Assembly: GCA_015143295.1 (NCBI GenBank)
Contig: CM026564.1
Span: forward strand, 15,302,416-15,366,415
Direction of reading: 5' to 3'
DNA: 64,000 bases
DNA from: Tetracentron sinense
Taxonomy: Eukaryota; Streptophyta; Magnoliopsida; Trochodendrales; Trochodendraceae
Positions 11,257 through 20,975 of the stretch are shown here, in pieces. Below the pieces are notes generated by a model. It was not told where the DNA came from and made no database searches. It saw only the letters and a list, made by a program, of their open reading frames with translations. How positions within the stretch are numbered: position 1 is the stretch's first letter; each line of letters opens with the position of its first letter. The position numbers and the translations under genes are program-made.

Positions 11257-11560
11257 GTGGTGTTAGATTCTAAGTAGATTAGCTGTGGGTGAGCATGAGT
11301 GATTATATCCATGTATTTTGGCGGGCATGTCCGCACTTTCTTTGTTTTGATTTGTTTGTATTAAACTTGGACCATGTGTATATACTTAGAGGTTGTTAGA
11401 CTTCCGCTGTGTTTTATAGTTATGTTTCCGCTGTCATCCTCTATTGTATATGCTCTGTGGGTTTTTGCAGGTTGGTTTGTCAAGCAAGTCATGTAAGCCA
11501 TGATTAGTCGTCCAAAGTTCACTCTAACTCCTAGGGTGGATTTTGGGTCGCGACAGGTCT

Positions 11561-12454
11561 TCTTCTCACTTCAGAGCATCACAGGAAGCAACTGCTCCAA
11601 GTATTTGGTAATGCCCATATAACATTAGACATAACGCTCGAGAAACTGGGCCAAATGGTAGGGCAAATCCTTGAACCCAAAGTCATCTCCTTTACAGAAG
11701 AGGAGATACCAGACAGCAACAGGGACCATACCCGAGCTTTGTACATTGCAGTACAGTGTATGGACCGAACATTATCATCAGTGCTCATCGACAATGGCTC
11801 TGGCCTGAACGTTTGCACACTCTCCACACTGTAAAAACTGGGCTTGGACCTCAGTCAAGTGAAGAAAAGACCTATAACCATCAAGGCCTTCGATAATACC
11901 ACCAGGCAAAACCTGGGTGACATCAACCTGACCATCGGGTTGGACCTGCCCAGTTCTCAACAAACTTTCAGGTGGTGAACGTGCCAGCCTCTTTCACTCT
12001 ACTCCTAGGGAAGCCATGGATCCATGCGGCCGGAGCCATTCCCTCCTCTTTGCATCAAAGAATCAAGTTCATCCAGGATGACCGTCTGATTGTCATTCTA
12101 TCTAAAGAGTTGGTAAATTCCTTTGGGGACGTCCAAGAGCTGGGGCAAGGCATTGCCTTCATGACATTCCAGTTCGAGCAGGTCAGTTCTATCGCCCATG
12201 TAGAATAGCAAGGCAAGCAAGCAGTGCCAGCGTTTGTCAGAATGATGGCCAGATTGAACTATTAACCCGGAAGTGGTCTCGGTGCCAGGAATCAGGGCAT
12301 GAAGAAAAGATACACACCTCCTCGTTACACACCTCCCTTTGGTTTGGATTACAAGCGTAGATACGAGGACTACCTTTCTAAGCTGGCTAGGAAGAGTGGA
12401 CACATCTCTATAACCTTCCCCGTAGGAATCTATGAGACCTACCCAGAAACCTCT
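11561..12454 (+). pseudogene. Tat protease region, right of the solo LTR
   Basis: Gives RALYIAVQCMDRTL, the active-site run VLIDNGSGLNVCTLSTL (Asp-Asn-Gly-Ser), then LLLGKPWIHAAGAIPSSLHQ, the hallmark of Tat/Ogre aspartic protease. After a stop (12206) it continues with KKRYTPPRYTPPFGLDYKRR up to 12454, where element A interrupts. A TAA in the active-site region (11832-11834) and frame changes show it is dead. Confidence 0.75.
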
Positions 12455-12666
12455 TGTAGAGCCCCGGACCTTTTCACATTTAATGCATGACACTTTCGTT
12501 GCCATTTTGCCTTTAAAGAGGTATAATTAATAAATAAGGAAGAAATTGGAAATTCCGAAATGTCAGAAATGTTCGTTTTCGAAGTACGAACCCAACGCAA
12601 GTTGAATCGTCGAAATCGGACGAAAGAGTCAAAAGTTATGGCCAAAACAGTTTGGACCTGCAGACC

Positions 12667-12850
12667 ACCGATCGCTCGGTCCATGGAGCGATCGATCGGT
12701 CCAAAACCGATCGCTCGGAGGCTATCGACTGGTCGAGATTTTTGTATGGGGAAATTTTCCAGAGAGTGAAATTTTAACCGATCGCTCGGTTATGAAACCG
12801 ATCGATCGGTAGGCAACCGATCGATCGGTCATTAACACCGATCGCTCGGT
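12667..12850 (+). promoter_or_regulatory. Palindrome cassette of the element A 5' LTR
   Basis: Seven units of the ACCGATCGATCGGT or ACCGATCGCTCGGT type: three before and four after the ~50-nt spacer (GCTATCGACTGGTCGAG, TTTGTATGGGG, CCAGAGAG). Confidence 0.8.
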
Positions 12851-14348
12851 ACTCGCGTTTTTGCAGAAAACTTAGTAAGGGTGTTTTAGTCTTTTGGGCA
12901 GTTTACTCTTACCTTAAGAGTCTTGCCCGAGCCTTTAGGGCTTATTTTACAATACTTAGAAGATTGAGAGCTAAGGAGAGGAGAAGAAGGCGATCCCTAA
13001 CCTAGGGTTTGATTTTTGGAGGAGAAATCAAAGGGTTGTGAACCCACACTCACCTCAAGTCCATTTTCTTCGAGATCTCGGCTCAAGCTCGTGTGGGGCA
13101 CTCTCCTCAAGCTAGGGCAGCAACTCACGGTCGTTTTGGAAAGGGGGATTTCTTCCTCACTTGATCAAGGTCGGTACTTCTTACTACCCTCCTAGTTATA
13201 GCCTCTCATTCCCTTATTCCTTCTTATTTTCCTTTATATACATATATATATTATGAGATGGGTGGTATGTATGGTAAATGGAGATGGAAGTTGGCGAATG
13301 GATGCCGTGTGGATGATGAAATGAATGAATGGGGAAGGGCATTGTACTAATAATAAACATACAAGTGTGATGTGAGTATAACCCACCTAGAAAAGCATGT
13401 TGTAGGGTTAATAAATAATGAATGTACCATGTTTGATGAAATGCCAAGGTGAATAAAATGAATGATAAATTAAGAAAATGCATGTTTAAGGTTTATGGAA
13501 ATTGCTAGGGTTATGATAGTGTGATTGTTCGCTTTCCCTAAATGATATCAATATTAAATTGCCCAAATCATTGATGTTATGTGTTATGAATTACTCAAAT
13601 GCCATATTTAATTCCAAATGCAAGTATGCACACGACCTCACGAGCACGCATACATTACATGATTTACCGAGGTTTTCAAGAATGGGATTTAGAGGTGGGG
13701 CATATCGTACGATATGTTTTACCTCGCTTTTGGCAAGGACAAGACAATCATGCATTTTCATAAGAAGGGTCTCCCTTCCCTCGCAAGTGCATACATAACA
13801 TAAGAAGGGCCTCCCTTCCCTCGCAAGTACATCTCACAAGGACATCTCACAAGTGAAAGGACATGACATGAGCATTTAGGAAGAAGGGTCTCCCTTCCCT
13901 CACAAGTAGTTTACTCTTCCAAGCATGATACAAGCATGACAAGACATGGCATGACAAGCATAAGCATTCTAGGAAGAAGGGTCTCCCTTCCCTCACAAGT
14001 AGTTTACTTTTTCAAGCAAGCATGACAAGACATGGCATGACATGCATGATACGATAAGATAAGACAAACATGACAAGTTTTCAAGCAAGGAAATGGTATT
14101 TTCAGTCAAGTCAAGTCAAGTGCACGGTGTTTTCAAGGGTTTTATCGGCTTTTATGAATTCAAGCATGATTATGTACTCCTTTACTTTATTGTCATGATA
14201 TGAATTATTCCTGCTTTATATGCTTGAATTGTTTCCTGCTTTATATATATGTGAAATGCTTCCTGCTTCCTATACTGCTATGGTTTTGCTATGACTATTG
14301 GTTAGTATTTAGTACCCGCTGAGTATTCCATGCTCAGCCGTACTTCTT

Positions 14349-14468
14349 ATGTCGGCAGGTTCTGAGGGAGCTGCTGCTCCATTTGATGTCTGTGCTCCTA
14401 GCCCTTGGGTGGAGGAGGAGTACGTCGAGGAACCTTTGGAGGAACCTCCCGTAGAGGGTTATCAGTAG
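14349..14468 (+). CDS. LTR-encoded acidic small ORF (39 aa), element A copy
   Basis: ATG to TAG, 39 codons, differing from the solo LTR copy only in the APSPWVEEE segment (Ser and Pro replace Gly and Leu). Same upstream stem-loop and same stop. Coding status is inferred from conservation only. Confidence 0.5.
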   Translation: MSAGSEGAAAPFDVCAPSPWVEEEYVEEPLEEPPVEGYQ

Positions 14469-14775
14469 GTGGTGTTAGATTCTAAGTGGTTTAGCTGTGG
14501 GTGAGCATGGGTGATTATATCCATGTATTTTGGCGGGCATGTCCGCACTTTCTTTGTTTTGTTTTCTTTTGTATTAAACTTGGACCATGTGTATATATAC
14601 TTAGAGGTTTGTTAGACTTCCGTTGTGTTTTATAGTTATGCTTCCGCTGTTATCCTCTATTGTATATGTTCTGTGAGTTTTGCAGGTTGGTTCGTCAAGC
14701 AAGTCATGTAAGAAATGATTAAGTCGTCCAAGATTCACTCTAACTCCTAGGGTGGGTTTTGGGTCGCGACAGAAG

Positions 14776-14787
14776 TGGTATCAGAGC
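14776..14787 (+). other. Primer-binding site, initiator tRNA-Met
   Basis: TGGTATCAGAGC, complementary to the 3' end of plant initiator tRNA-Met, four bases after the LTR end. Confidence 0.92.
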
Positions 14788-15132
14788 TTAGGCTTTAGGT
14801 CTTTAGGGTCACTTAGAATCTTATACCACGGCTTGACAAGAGCATATGTTAGGAAACAAGTTAGGAAGGAAGTAAGTCGGGAGTGAGTCTGGTTCCAAGT
14901 GTAAGACTAAACTTTAGTCTTAGTCTAAAATGGTTGCTCTAACCAAGTACGGGTCCTAGGTACGCTAGAACACTAAAGTATAAGTATAATGTGATGAATA
15001 CTTTGATGACTTGATGTGCTGTATATTAATATTATACAACTAATACAGATTGAATTATTGCGAAATGACATTGAAATAAACTGTGGTTTCAAGTTAGACT
15101 CATGTGGTGTTATTATTCTCAGGACTTTAGTC

Positions 15133-16341
15133 ATGAGACGGAACACACGGGGTCGTGGGCCACATACCAGGGCTTCCTCTTCTTCACGGGGTGAGGATGA
15201 GCAGCCTGACCTCTCCCAGGTCTTAGGCTCTATTGCTGAGACACTCGCCATACTGGCGGCTCGGTAAGCTATACCATCGTCGGCGGCACCTACTACACCG
15301 CCCGCAGCTCCAGTACATCGTACAGCTGAAGTTGAGGCATTCAGGAGATTGAGGCCTCCATCCTTCCACGGGAGTGTGGACCCTCTTACTGCGGAGGCTT
15401 GGATCCTCCAGGTTGAGAAGATATTTGCGGTGCTCTCTCCTACAGAGGAAGAGAAAGTGGCATGGGCAGTTTTTATGCTAGAGGGCGAAGCCCACCATTG
15501 GTGGTTGTCCGCATTGAGGACACGGGACTTGACCATGCAAGGTCAACCGTGGACTTGGGAGGAGTTTAAGGACACGTTCTATAAGAAGTATTTCCCGGTT
15601 GGAGCTCGGGAAAGGAAAGAGAGAGAATTCATCAACCTTGAGCAAGGTTCGATGTCTGTGGCCGCTTATGAGGCCAAGTTCTCGGAGCTATCACGCTTCG
15701 CGACACATATGATTGCCACCGAGGCAATGAAGGCGAGGAGGTTTGAGCAAGGGCTCAAGGATGTCATCATGGAGAAAGTGTCGGTCTTCAGGCACGCCAC
15801 TTACGCCGAAGTAGTGGATAAAGCCTTGTTGGTTGAGACCAATTCAGAGACTGTGTCCAAGAAGAGAGAATTGGCGAGAGGCCAATCTAGTGGTTTGGTA
15901 CCTTTAGAGAGGCGGGCCCGGACTGGTCCTTATCAGTATACATGGCCAGCACCACAGATGAGGCTGACTTATGCGCCTCCAGCACCCCGGCAGTACGTGC
16001 CACAGGCACCTCGACCTCAGGCTCTTCCGGCCCCACGGCCAGTTACCCCTCAGGCAGCAAGGTATACACCACCTCCGGTCCCTCCAGCCTACACATATGA
16101 GGTCTGCACTTCATGCGGCAAAAGGCATCCGGCAGGAGATTGCCGAAGAGCATCTGGTGGATGTTATCATTGCGGTCGCCAGGGCCACATGATCAGGGAT
16201 TGCCCTAGCCGGCATTTACCAGGCCAGTCTCAGGATAGTAGGCCCCCGACACGCCCAGCAGGATCATACCAGGCGTCATCTCAGACTACCCGGTCTACAC
16301 CTCAGTCTCGCCAGGCGAACCAGGGCGTGTATTTGCTTTGA
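15133..16341 (+). pseudogene. gag: gag of element A (one nonsense codon)
   Basis: Starts at ATG 15133 (MRRNTRG), just after a TTCTCAG sequence. A TAA at 15265-15267 replaces the Gln codon found in element C, so the frame is split into a short N-terminal part and a 330-residue C-terminal part. The core has FHGSVDPLTAEAWILQVEK, EGEAHHWW, TWEEFKDTFYKKYFP and FINLEQGSMSVAAYEAKF, the retrotransposon gag domain. The C-terminus is Pro/Gln-rich and carries one CCHC zinc knuckle, CYHCGRQGHMIRDC. It is 97-99% like the gag of element C by eye. The frame must shift to reach FALTEGDALASDDVVQ before the intron. Confidence 0.85.
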
Positions 16342-16380
16342 CAGAGGGTGATGCACTTGCATCTGATGATGTGGTGCAAG

Positions 16381-16524
16381 GTACGCGTTTGGAGTTATTT
16401 TCTTTATTCATGATTGTTATGTTATGCTATATTTTTGTGTACGTACTCGGCATGTTCTATATGTATATAAACCTACACGTATACGTTGTTGATGCATGGA
16501 TTAACTCCGCTAGTTAAAATTCAG
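16381..16524 (+). other. Intron-like segment between gag and protease, element A
   Basis: Begins GTACGC after GTGGTGCAAG and ends TTCAG before GAACCCTACTAG. It is AT-rich, 144 nt. Removing it joins the frames so that VVQ runs into the protease start GTLLVNEY without a stop (phase 1). The same position is interrupted in elements B and C. Splicing is inferred, not shown. Confidence 0.7.
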
Positions 16525-16883
16525 GAACCCTACTAGTCAATGAGTATTTGGCTCGAGTATTGATTGATACCGGGTCTACTCATTCGTTTGTCTCGCCGAG
16601 TTTTTCAGAAGGCTTTTCTGTGGAGCCTAGTCAGCTAAAACCGGAGTTAGCCATTTCGACTCCGCTCGGCAAAACAGTATTGGCAGATAAAGTGTATAGA
16701 AATAGTGCGGTCCAAGTTGGAAGCCACGAGTTGGCGGTTGACCTCATCGTCCTTGGATTCCAAGACTTTGATATTATATTGGGAATGGATTGGTTAGCAG
16801 CACATCATGGGCATGTAGCTTGCTTTGAGAAGATGGTACTCTTCAAGCCGGTAAAAGGAAAACCATTCACTTTCGGGGGTTAA
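16525..16883 (+). pseudogene. Aspartic protease of element A
   Basis: ARVLIDTGSTHSFVSPSF carries the Asp-Thr-Gly active site. DFDIILGMDWLAAHHGHVAC follows. A single missing base near 16875 shifts the frame just before the RT linker. Confidence 0.8.
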
Positions 16884-16889
16884 AATGTA

Positions 16890-19800
16890 GAGACATTGCC
16901 CGTTTTGCGGCGTTGAGCTTAGCTAACCCCGAGGCAAAGGACTCATCAACTATTCCGGTTGTGAGTGAGTTCCTGGATGTATTTCCAGAGGAGTTGCCAG
17001 GATTGCCTCCAGACAGGGAGATTGAGTTTATGATCGAGCTTGCACCAGGCACAGCTCCTGTATTCAGAGCTCCATATAGAATGGCCCCTATTGAACTCAA
17101 GGAGTTAAAGACTCAGTTGGAGGAATTGCAAGGCCTTGGCTTCATTCGACCAAGTGTCTCACCATGGGGTGCCCCGGTGTTGTTTGTTAAGAAGAAAGAT
17201 GGCTCGATGCGGATGTGTGTCGATTACAGGCAATTGAACAAAGTCACTATAAAGAATAGGTATCCATTGCCTAGGATTGACGACTTGTTCGATCAGTTGA
17301 AGGGAGCAAGATTTTTCTCAAGATAGATCTTCGATCGGGTTATCACCAGTTGAAGATTAAGGTGGAAGATGTTTCCCAAAACTGCTTTCAGGACTCGATA
17401 TGGGCACTATGAGTTCTTGGTGATGCCTTTTGGGTCTCACGAACGCGCCGGCAGCCTTATGGATTTGATGAACCGGGTGTTCCGACCATACCTAGATCGG
17501 TGCGTGATTGTATTTGTTGATGACATTTTGGTCTATTCCAGACACGGGAAGATCACATACGCGACCTTCGCCTTGCATTGGAAATGTTAAGAGAGCACAA
17601 GCTATATGCCAAAATTAGCAAGTGTGAGTTTTGGTTGGAAGAGGTGGCATTCCTAGGCCACGTTGTTTCCGCGGAAGGCATCTCCGTTGATCCGAAGAAG
17701 ATAGAGCTGTTATGAGTTGGGCGAGGCCCCAAGAGTGTTACTGAGATAAGGAGCTTTCTTGGGCTGGCAGGCTAATACAGGAGATTCGTAGAGGGTTCTA
17801 CAGCCTTGCAGCACCGCTCACTTACCTGACAAGGGAAGAACGCTAAGTTGTGATGGAGCGACAAGTGTGAGATCAGTTTCACGGAACTGAAGAAGAGGCT
17901 TACCACAGCTCCTGTCCTTACGGTGCCATCCGGACCTTATGGGTATGAGGTGTATAGTGAGCTCACGTTTGGACTTGGGGTGTGTACTCATGCAGCACAA
18001 GAATGTCATTGCCTATGCATCAAGGCGTTTGACAGGAGCATGAGAAGAACATTCTACGCACGACTTGGAGCTTGCAGGCGGTCGTGTTTGCACTTAAGAT
18101 TTGGGTCATTACCTTTAGGGGGAGTTCTATGTGTGCACGACTCACAAGAGTCTCAAGTATCTCTTCCCAAAAGGGAGTTGAATCTCGGCAAAGGAGTGGA
18201 TGGAATTTCTGAAGGACAATGACTTTACATTCAATACCATAGGGTAATGCAAATGTGTGGCTGATGCACTTGAGTAGAAGGACCCTCGGGGTTGTTAGCA
18301 ACTGTTGCGTTGAAGAATGGAAGCTACTAGAAGATTGGCAATCTGGAATCAGTTGAATAAATCTGTCCGATGGTGCCTTTACCTTGGCAAATGTTACGGT
18401 CGGCCGTTAACATATAGAACTTTGATCCAAGAATATAAAGCCATGGATGCGATTGTTGGCCTTTCGGGGACAAGAAGTTGCCAAAGGCAGTGAGACTTTT
18501 TCTCTCACTAGTCGGGGGGCTCACATCAGGAAGACGGTGCGTTCCCAGCAAAATGCAGATCTGAAGAGAGATTTTGGACGAGACACGTTCGAAGAGTACA
18601 CAGTGCATCCAGGGGGTACGAGATTACCGGAACCCAAGAGTCACTTTTTGGTGGCGGAATATGAGAGAGGGAGGTTGCGGGAATATGTGGCACGTGCTTA
18701 GTATGAACAGGTGAAAGCAAGAAACCATGGGACCCGCCGGTCTATGCATTTCCCTTAGCGATTCCCAGTGGAAAGGGGAGAACATATCCATGGATTCAGT
18801 AGTTGGTTGCCACCGAACGCAAGGGGATATTAGCCACCTTTGTCGATCCCCCCCCCTTTCCCTTCCTTCCTTCCCTTTCCTCCCTTTTCTCCTTTTTCTT
18901 CTATTTCCGTCTATGTTCTCCCGAGGTAGTGTAGTGGATCGTTTTGACGAAGTCCGCTTTACACCCATTGCTCTTGCAACACCTTCTTCCCCCCTTTTTC
19001 TTCTTCCGACATCTATTCTGCTAACAAACTTTAGGGCACTAGTTAGCTAGCTCTGTAACTCTCACATTCGGTCCACCCCCCTCAGTGCCGTGAGCTTTGA
19101 ATCGGACTCCCCCCGTGCAATGTCTACTGTCTTCGTGTAGTTTGGATCGATGCTCGCCCGACTCACTCCCTGATTCCATCACTCACCGACTTTTTGAATA
19201 AGGCCTTCAAGGAAGCTATGGGTTTCCCGACTCGCACTTTTCAGCACACCGTTTTCACCACGAAGAGATGGACAATACTGAGGAATATTCGATGATTCTT
19301 CTTACTTTTCTGCACTTTTATTTCCGACGAGTGTACACTTAAGTCATTGTATTACTCCTTTGATCACCTTGTCTACGCTTCGCCGGCCATTTTTCTTCGT
19401 ATGACGGATTTTCCCCAGAGCGCCAAGTTGGGAGGCATTGCCTTTGGTTGAATTCGCTACAATACAGTATCAAAGGCAAGTATCCAAATGGCACCCATTG
19501 AGGCTCTGTACTAGCTGTTGGTCCGACCGGGTAGCTCGATCGAATCTCCTACTTGTGGATCGAGGTCTCCCTTTTTCCTCCCTTCGGTCAGGCGTTAAGG
19601 CAACATTACTTGGTCCAGATATTTGACTTGAGCATATCGGTTAAAACACAAGTCCCGAAGATCCATTCTGGGATCCACGCCACCCTTCTCCGCAACTTAA
19701 TGTTCCCTGTCTCAGTTACCTTCGCCCCAGAAATCTAGCTTATCCCGCGGCCCCATCCAACGCGCCGTAGGGATTGGAATTTTCAAGTAGGGGATCAAGT

Positions 19801-20220
19801 TTTTGTGAAAGTATTCCGAGTAAAGGGTCATGAGTATTTGGAAAGCGAGGCAAGCTCACTGTCCCGGTTATAGTTGGGCCTCCGTTGAGATTATCACGGA
19901 GTGGTGGGGGTGCTTACAGGGTAGCTCTACCACCATAAAATGGCTATGCAGTTCATAGCGCTTACATGTGTCTAGGCTTGGATCCCCTCCAGTACTTGCG
20001 GATCTTCGCATGTCCACTAAACTTGGAACCGTTTGGAGATCGACAGAGGACTCACCTTGATTTGAAAAGCGGTTCAGATTTTGGATCGAAGAGATTCAAG
20101 GCTTCGCAACCAAGGATATCCCTGGTTCTAGTGCCATGGCAAACACATGCTCGGGAGAAGAAAAGAGTACATGGAGCGTGGAAGCCGAAGTCAAAGCGAA
20201 AGTACCAGAATATTTGAATG
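16890..20220 (+). pseudogene. pol: RT, RNase H, integrase and chromodomain of element A, heavily frameshifted
   Basis: RT is readable from 16913: [38 protein letters not shown] and, at about 17510, [12 protein letters not shown] with the catalytic Asp pair. From about 17320 the frame is lost every few dozen bases by single-base gains and losses relative to element C. Pieces still recognisable are the RNase H region (near 17950), the integrase zinc-binding region (near 18600) and a chromodomain end (near 20110-20215). A pyrimidine-only run near 18848-18902 interrupts the integrase core. No working protein is possible. The decay pattern looks more like uncorrected read error than natural mutation. 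Confidence 0.7.
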
Positions 20221-20305
20221 AGTTTTGATACGTTTGTATATGAATTGTAATTTTCTTCGTGTTTGTCTGCAAATAGCGTTAAATTTCGAGGACGAAAATT
20301 TTTGT

Positions 20306-20319
20306 AAGGGGGGGGAGGA
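20306..20319 (+). other. Polypurine tract of element A
   Basis: AAGGGGGGGGAGGA immediately before the 3' LTR, preceded by the Tekay-typical GAGGACGAAAATTTTTGT. Confidence 0.85.
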
Positions 20320-20975
20320 TCTAGAGCACCCGGACCTGTTTCACATTAGGATGCATGACAATTTCGTTGCCCATTTTGCCGTTTAAAGAGGTATAATTAA
20401 TAAATAAGGGAAGAAATTGGACATTCCAAAATGTCAGAAATGTTCGTTTTCGCAAGTAACGAACCCAACGCAAAGTTGAATCGTCGAAAGCGGAGACGGA
20501 ACGAGGTCAAAGTTATGGCCAAACCATGTTGTTGACTGCAGCCCACCGATCGCGTCGGTCCATGGAGCGATCGATGAGTCCAAAACCGATCGCTCGGAGC
20601 CGCTATCGACTGGGGAGAGTTTGTATGGGGAAATTTTCCAGGAGATGTGAAATTTTAAACCGACGCTCGGTTAGAAACCGATCGATCGGGTAGGCAAACC
20701 GACCCCTCCAGATCGTTCAGTTAACACCGATCGCTCGGTACTCGGTTTTTGCAGAAAACGTAGTAAGGGTGTTTTAGTCTTTTGGGCACGTTTACTCTTA
20801 CCTTATGAGTCTTGCCAGAGCCTTTAGGGCGTATTTTACAATTACCTTAGAAGATTGGGCTAAGGAGAGGAGAAGAAGGCGATTGTGCATGGGCCAGATC
20901 AACAGTAAAGTTGTTGTGTTTAGGGACAATAGTGGGATGGAGGAGGTGGAAATAAAGGGGTTGTGAACCCACCTA
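20320..20975 (+). repeat. Truncated 3' LTR of element A
   Basis: Aligns with the start of the 5' LTR (CTAGAGCACCCGGACC in place of GTAGAGCCCCGGACC), with many one-base indels. It includes a damaged palindrome cassette (20545-20739). Similarity ends after 'gttgtgaacccac', where mitochondrial-like DNA takes over. About 1.66 kb of LTR is missing. Confidence 0.8.

Larger units (their letters stand above)
9326..11555 (+). mobile_element. Solo Tekay-type LTR with target-site duplication GGTCT
   Basis: Starts TGTAGAGCCTCGGACC and ends GGGTCGCGACA. It is flanked by perfect 5-bp direct repeats GGTCT at 9321-9325 and 11556-11560. Length 2230 bp. No internal domain is present, so it is the product of LTR-LTR recombination. 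Inside are the palindrome cassette (9538-9720), a short run of 'aagaagggtctcccttccct' units (10670-10780), the stem GCTGAG...CTCAGC just upstream of the small ORF, and the 39-codon ORF at 11137-11256. It interrupts the Tat protease frame, so it is younger than the Tat element. Confidence 0.93.
2235..12454 (+). mobile_element. Tat/Ogre-like Ty3/gypsy retrotransposon, 5' part, interrupted
   Basis: Order seen: 5' LTR (2235-4668), primer-binding site for tRNA-Arg (4673-4690), extra upstream ORF1 (about 5630-7136), gag (7436-9003), then protease (9200-9325 continuing at 11556-12454). A tRNA-Arg primer and an extra ORF before gag are known hallmarks of the Tat/Ogre group. A solo Tekay LTR splits the protease region, and element A begins at 12455, so RT, integrase and the 3' LTR are absent here. 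All reading frames contain stops, so it is an old dead copy. Confidence 0.8.
12455..14771 (+). repeat. 5' LTR of element A
   Basis: TGTAGAGCCCCGGACC ... GGGTCGCGACA, 2317 bp, immediately followed by the primer site. It holds the palindrome cassette, the purine-rich leader, a short run of 86-bp-type units (about 13755-14010), the GCTGAG...CTCAGC stem, the small ORF (14349-14468) and the GCGG-GCATGT-CCGC stem at 14533-14546. Confidence 0.93.
12455..20975 (+). mobile_element. Tekay/Del-like Ty3/gypsy element A, 3' end truncated
   Basis: 5' LTR 12455-14771, iMet primer site 14776-14787, gag from 15133, intron-like segment 16381-16524, then protease, RT, RNase H, integrase and a chromodomain remnant to about 20215. 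A polypurine tract (20306-20319) leads into a 3' LTR starting at 20320. The 3' LTR breaks off near 20975. The run 'tttcgaggacgaaaatt' before the polypurine tract is typical of Tekay/Del. It is inserted in the Tat protease; the left flank is CCTCT, but the matching right flank is lost. Confidence 0.88.

Noticed and set aside
12667-12850. GATCGATCG words as cyanobacterial HIP1-like sites or bacterial contamination
   Set aside because: They occur only inside plant LTRs with plant primer sites, TATA boxes and TSDs, and the unit ACCGATCGATCGGT is not the HIP1 octamer GCGATCGC.
15971-16192. Second frame (73 codons, His/Arg/Leu-rich) inside gag of element A, also seen in B
   Set aside because: A shadow of the Pro/Gln-rich gag linker in another frame.
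18840-18905. Pyrimidine-only tract as a microsatellite or polypyrimidine regulatory site
   Set aside because: Absent from element C at the same place and sits in an indel-rich stretch; more likely a sequence artefact.
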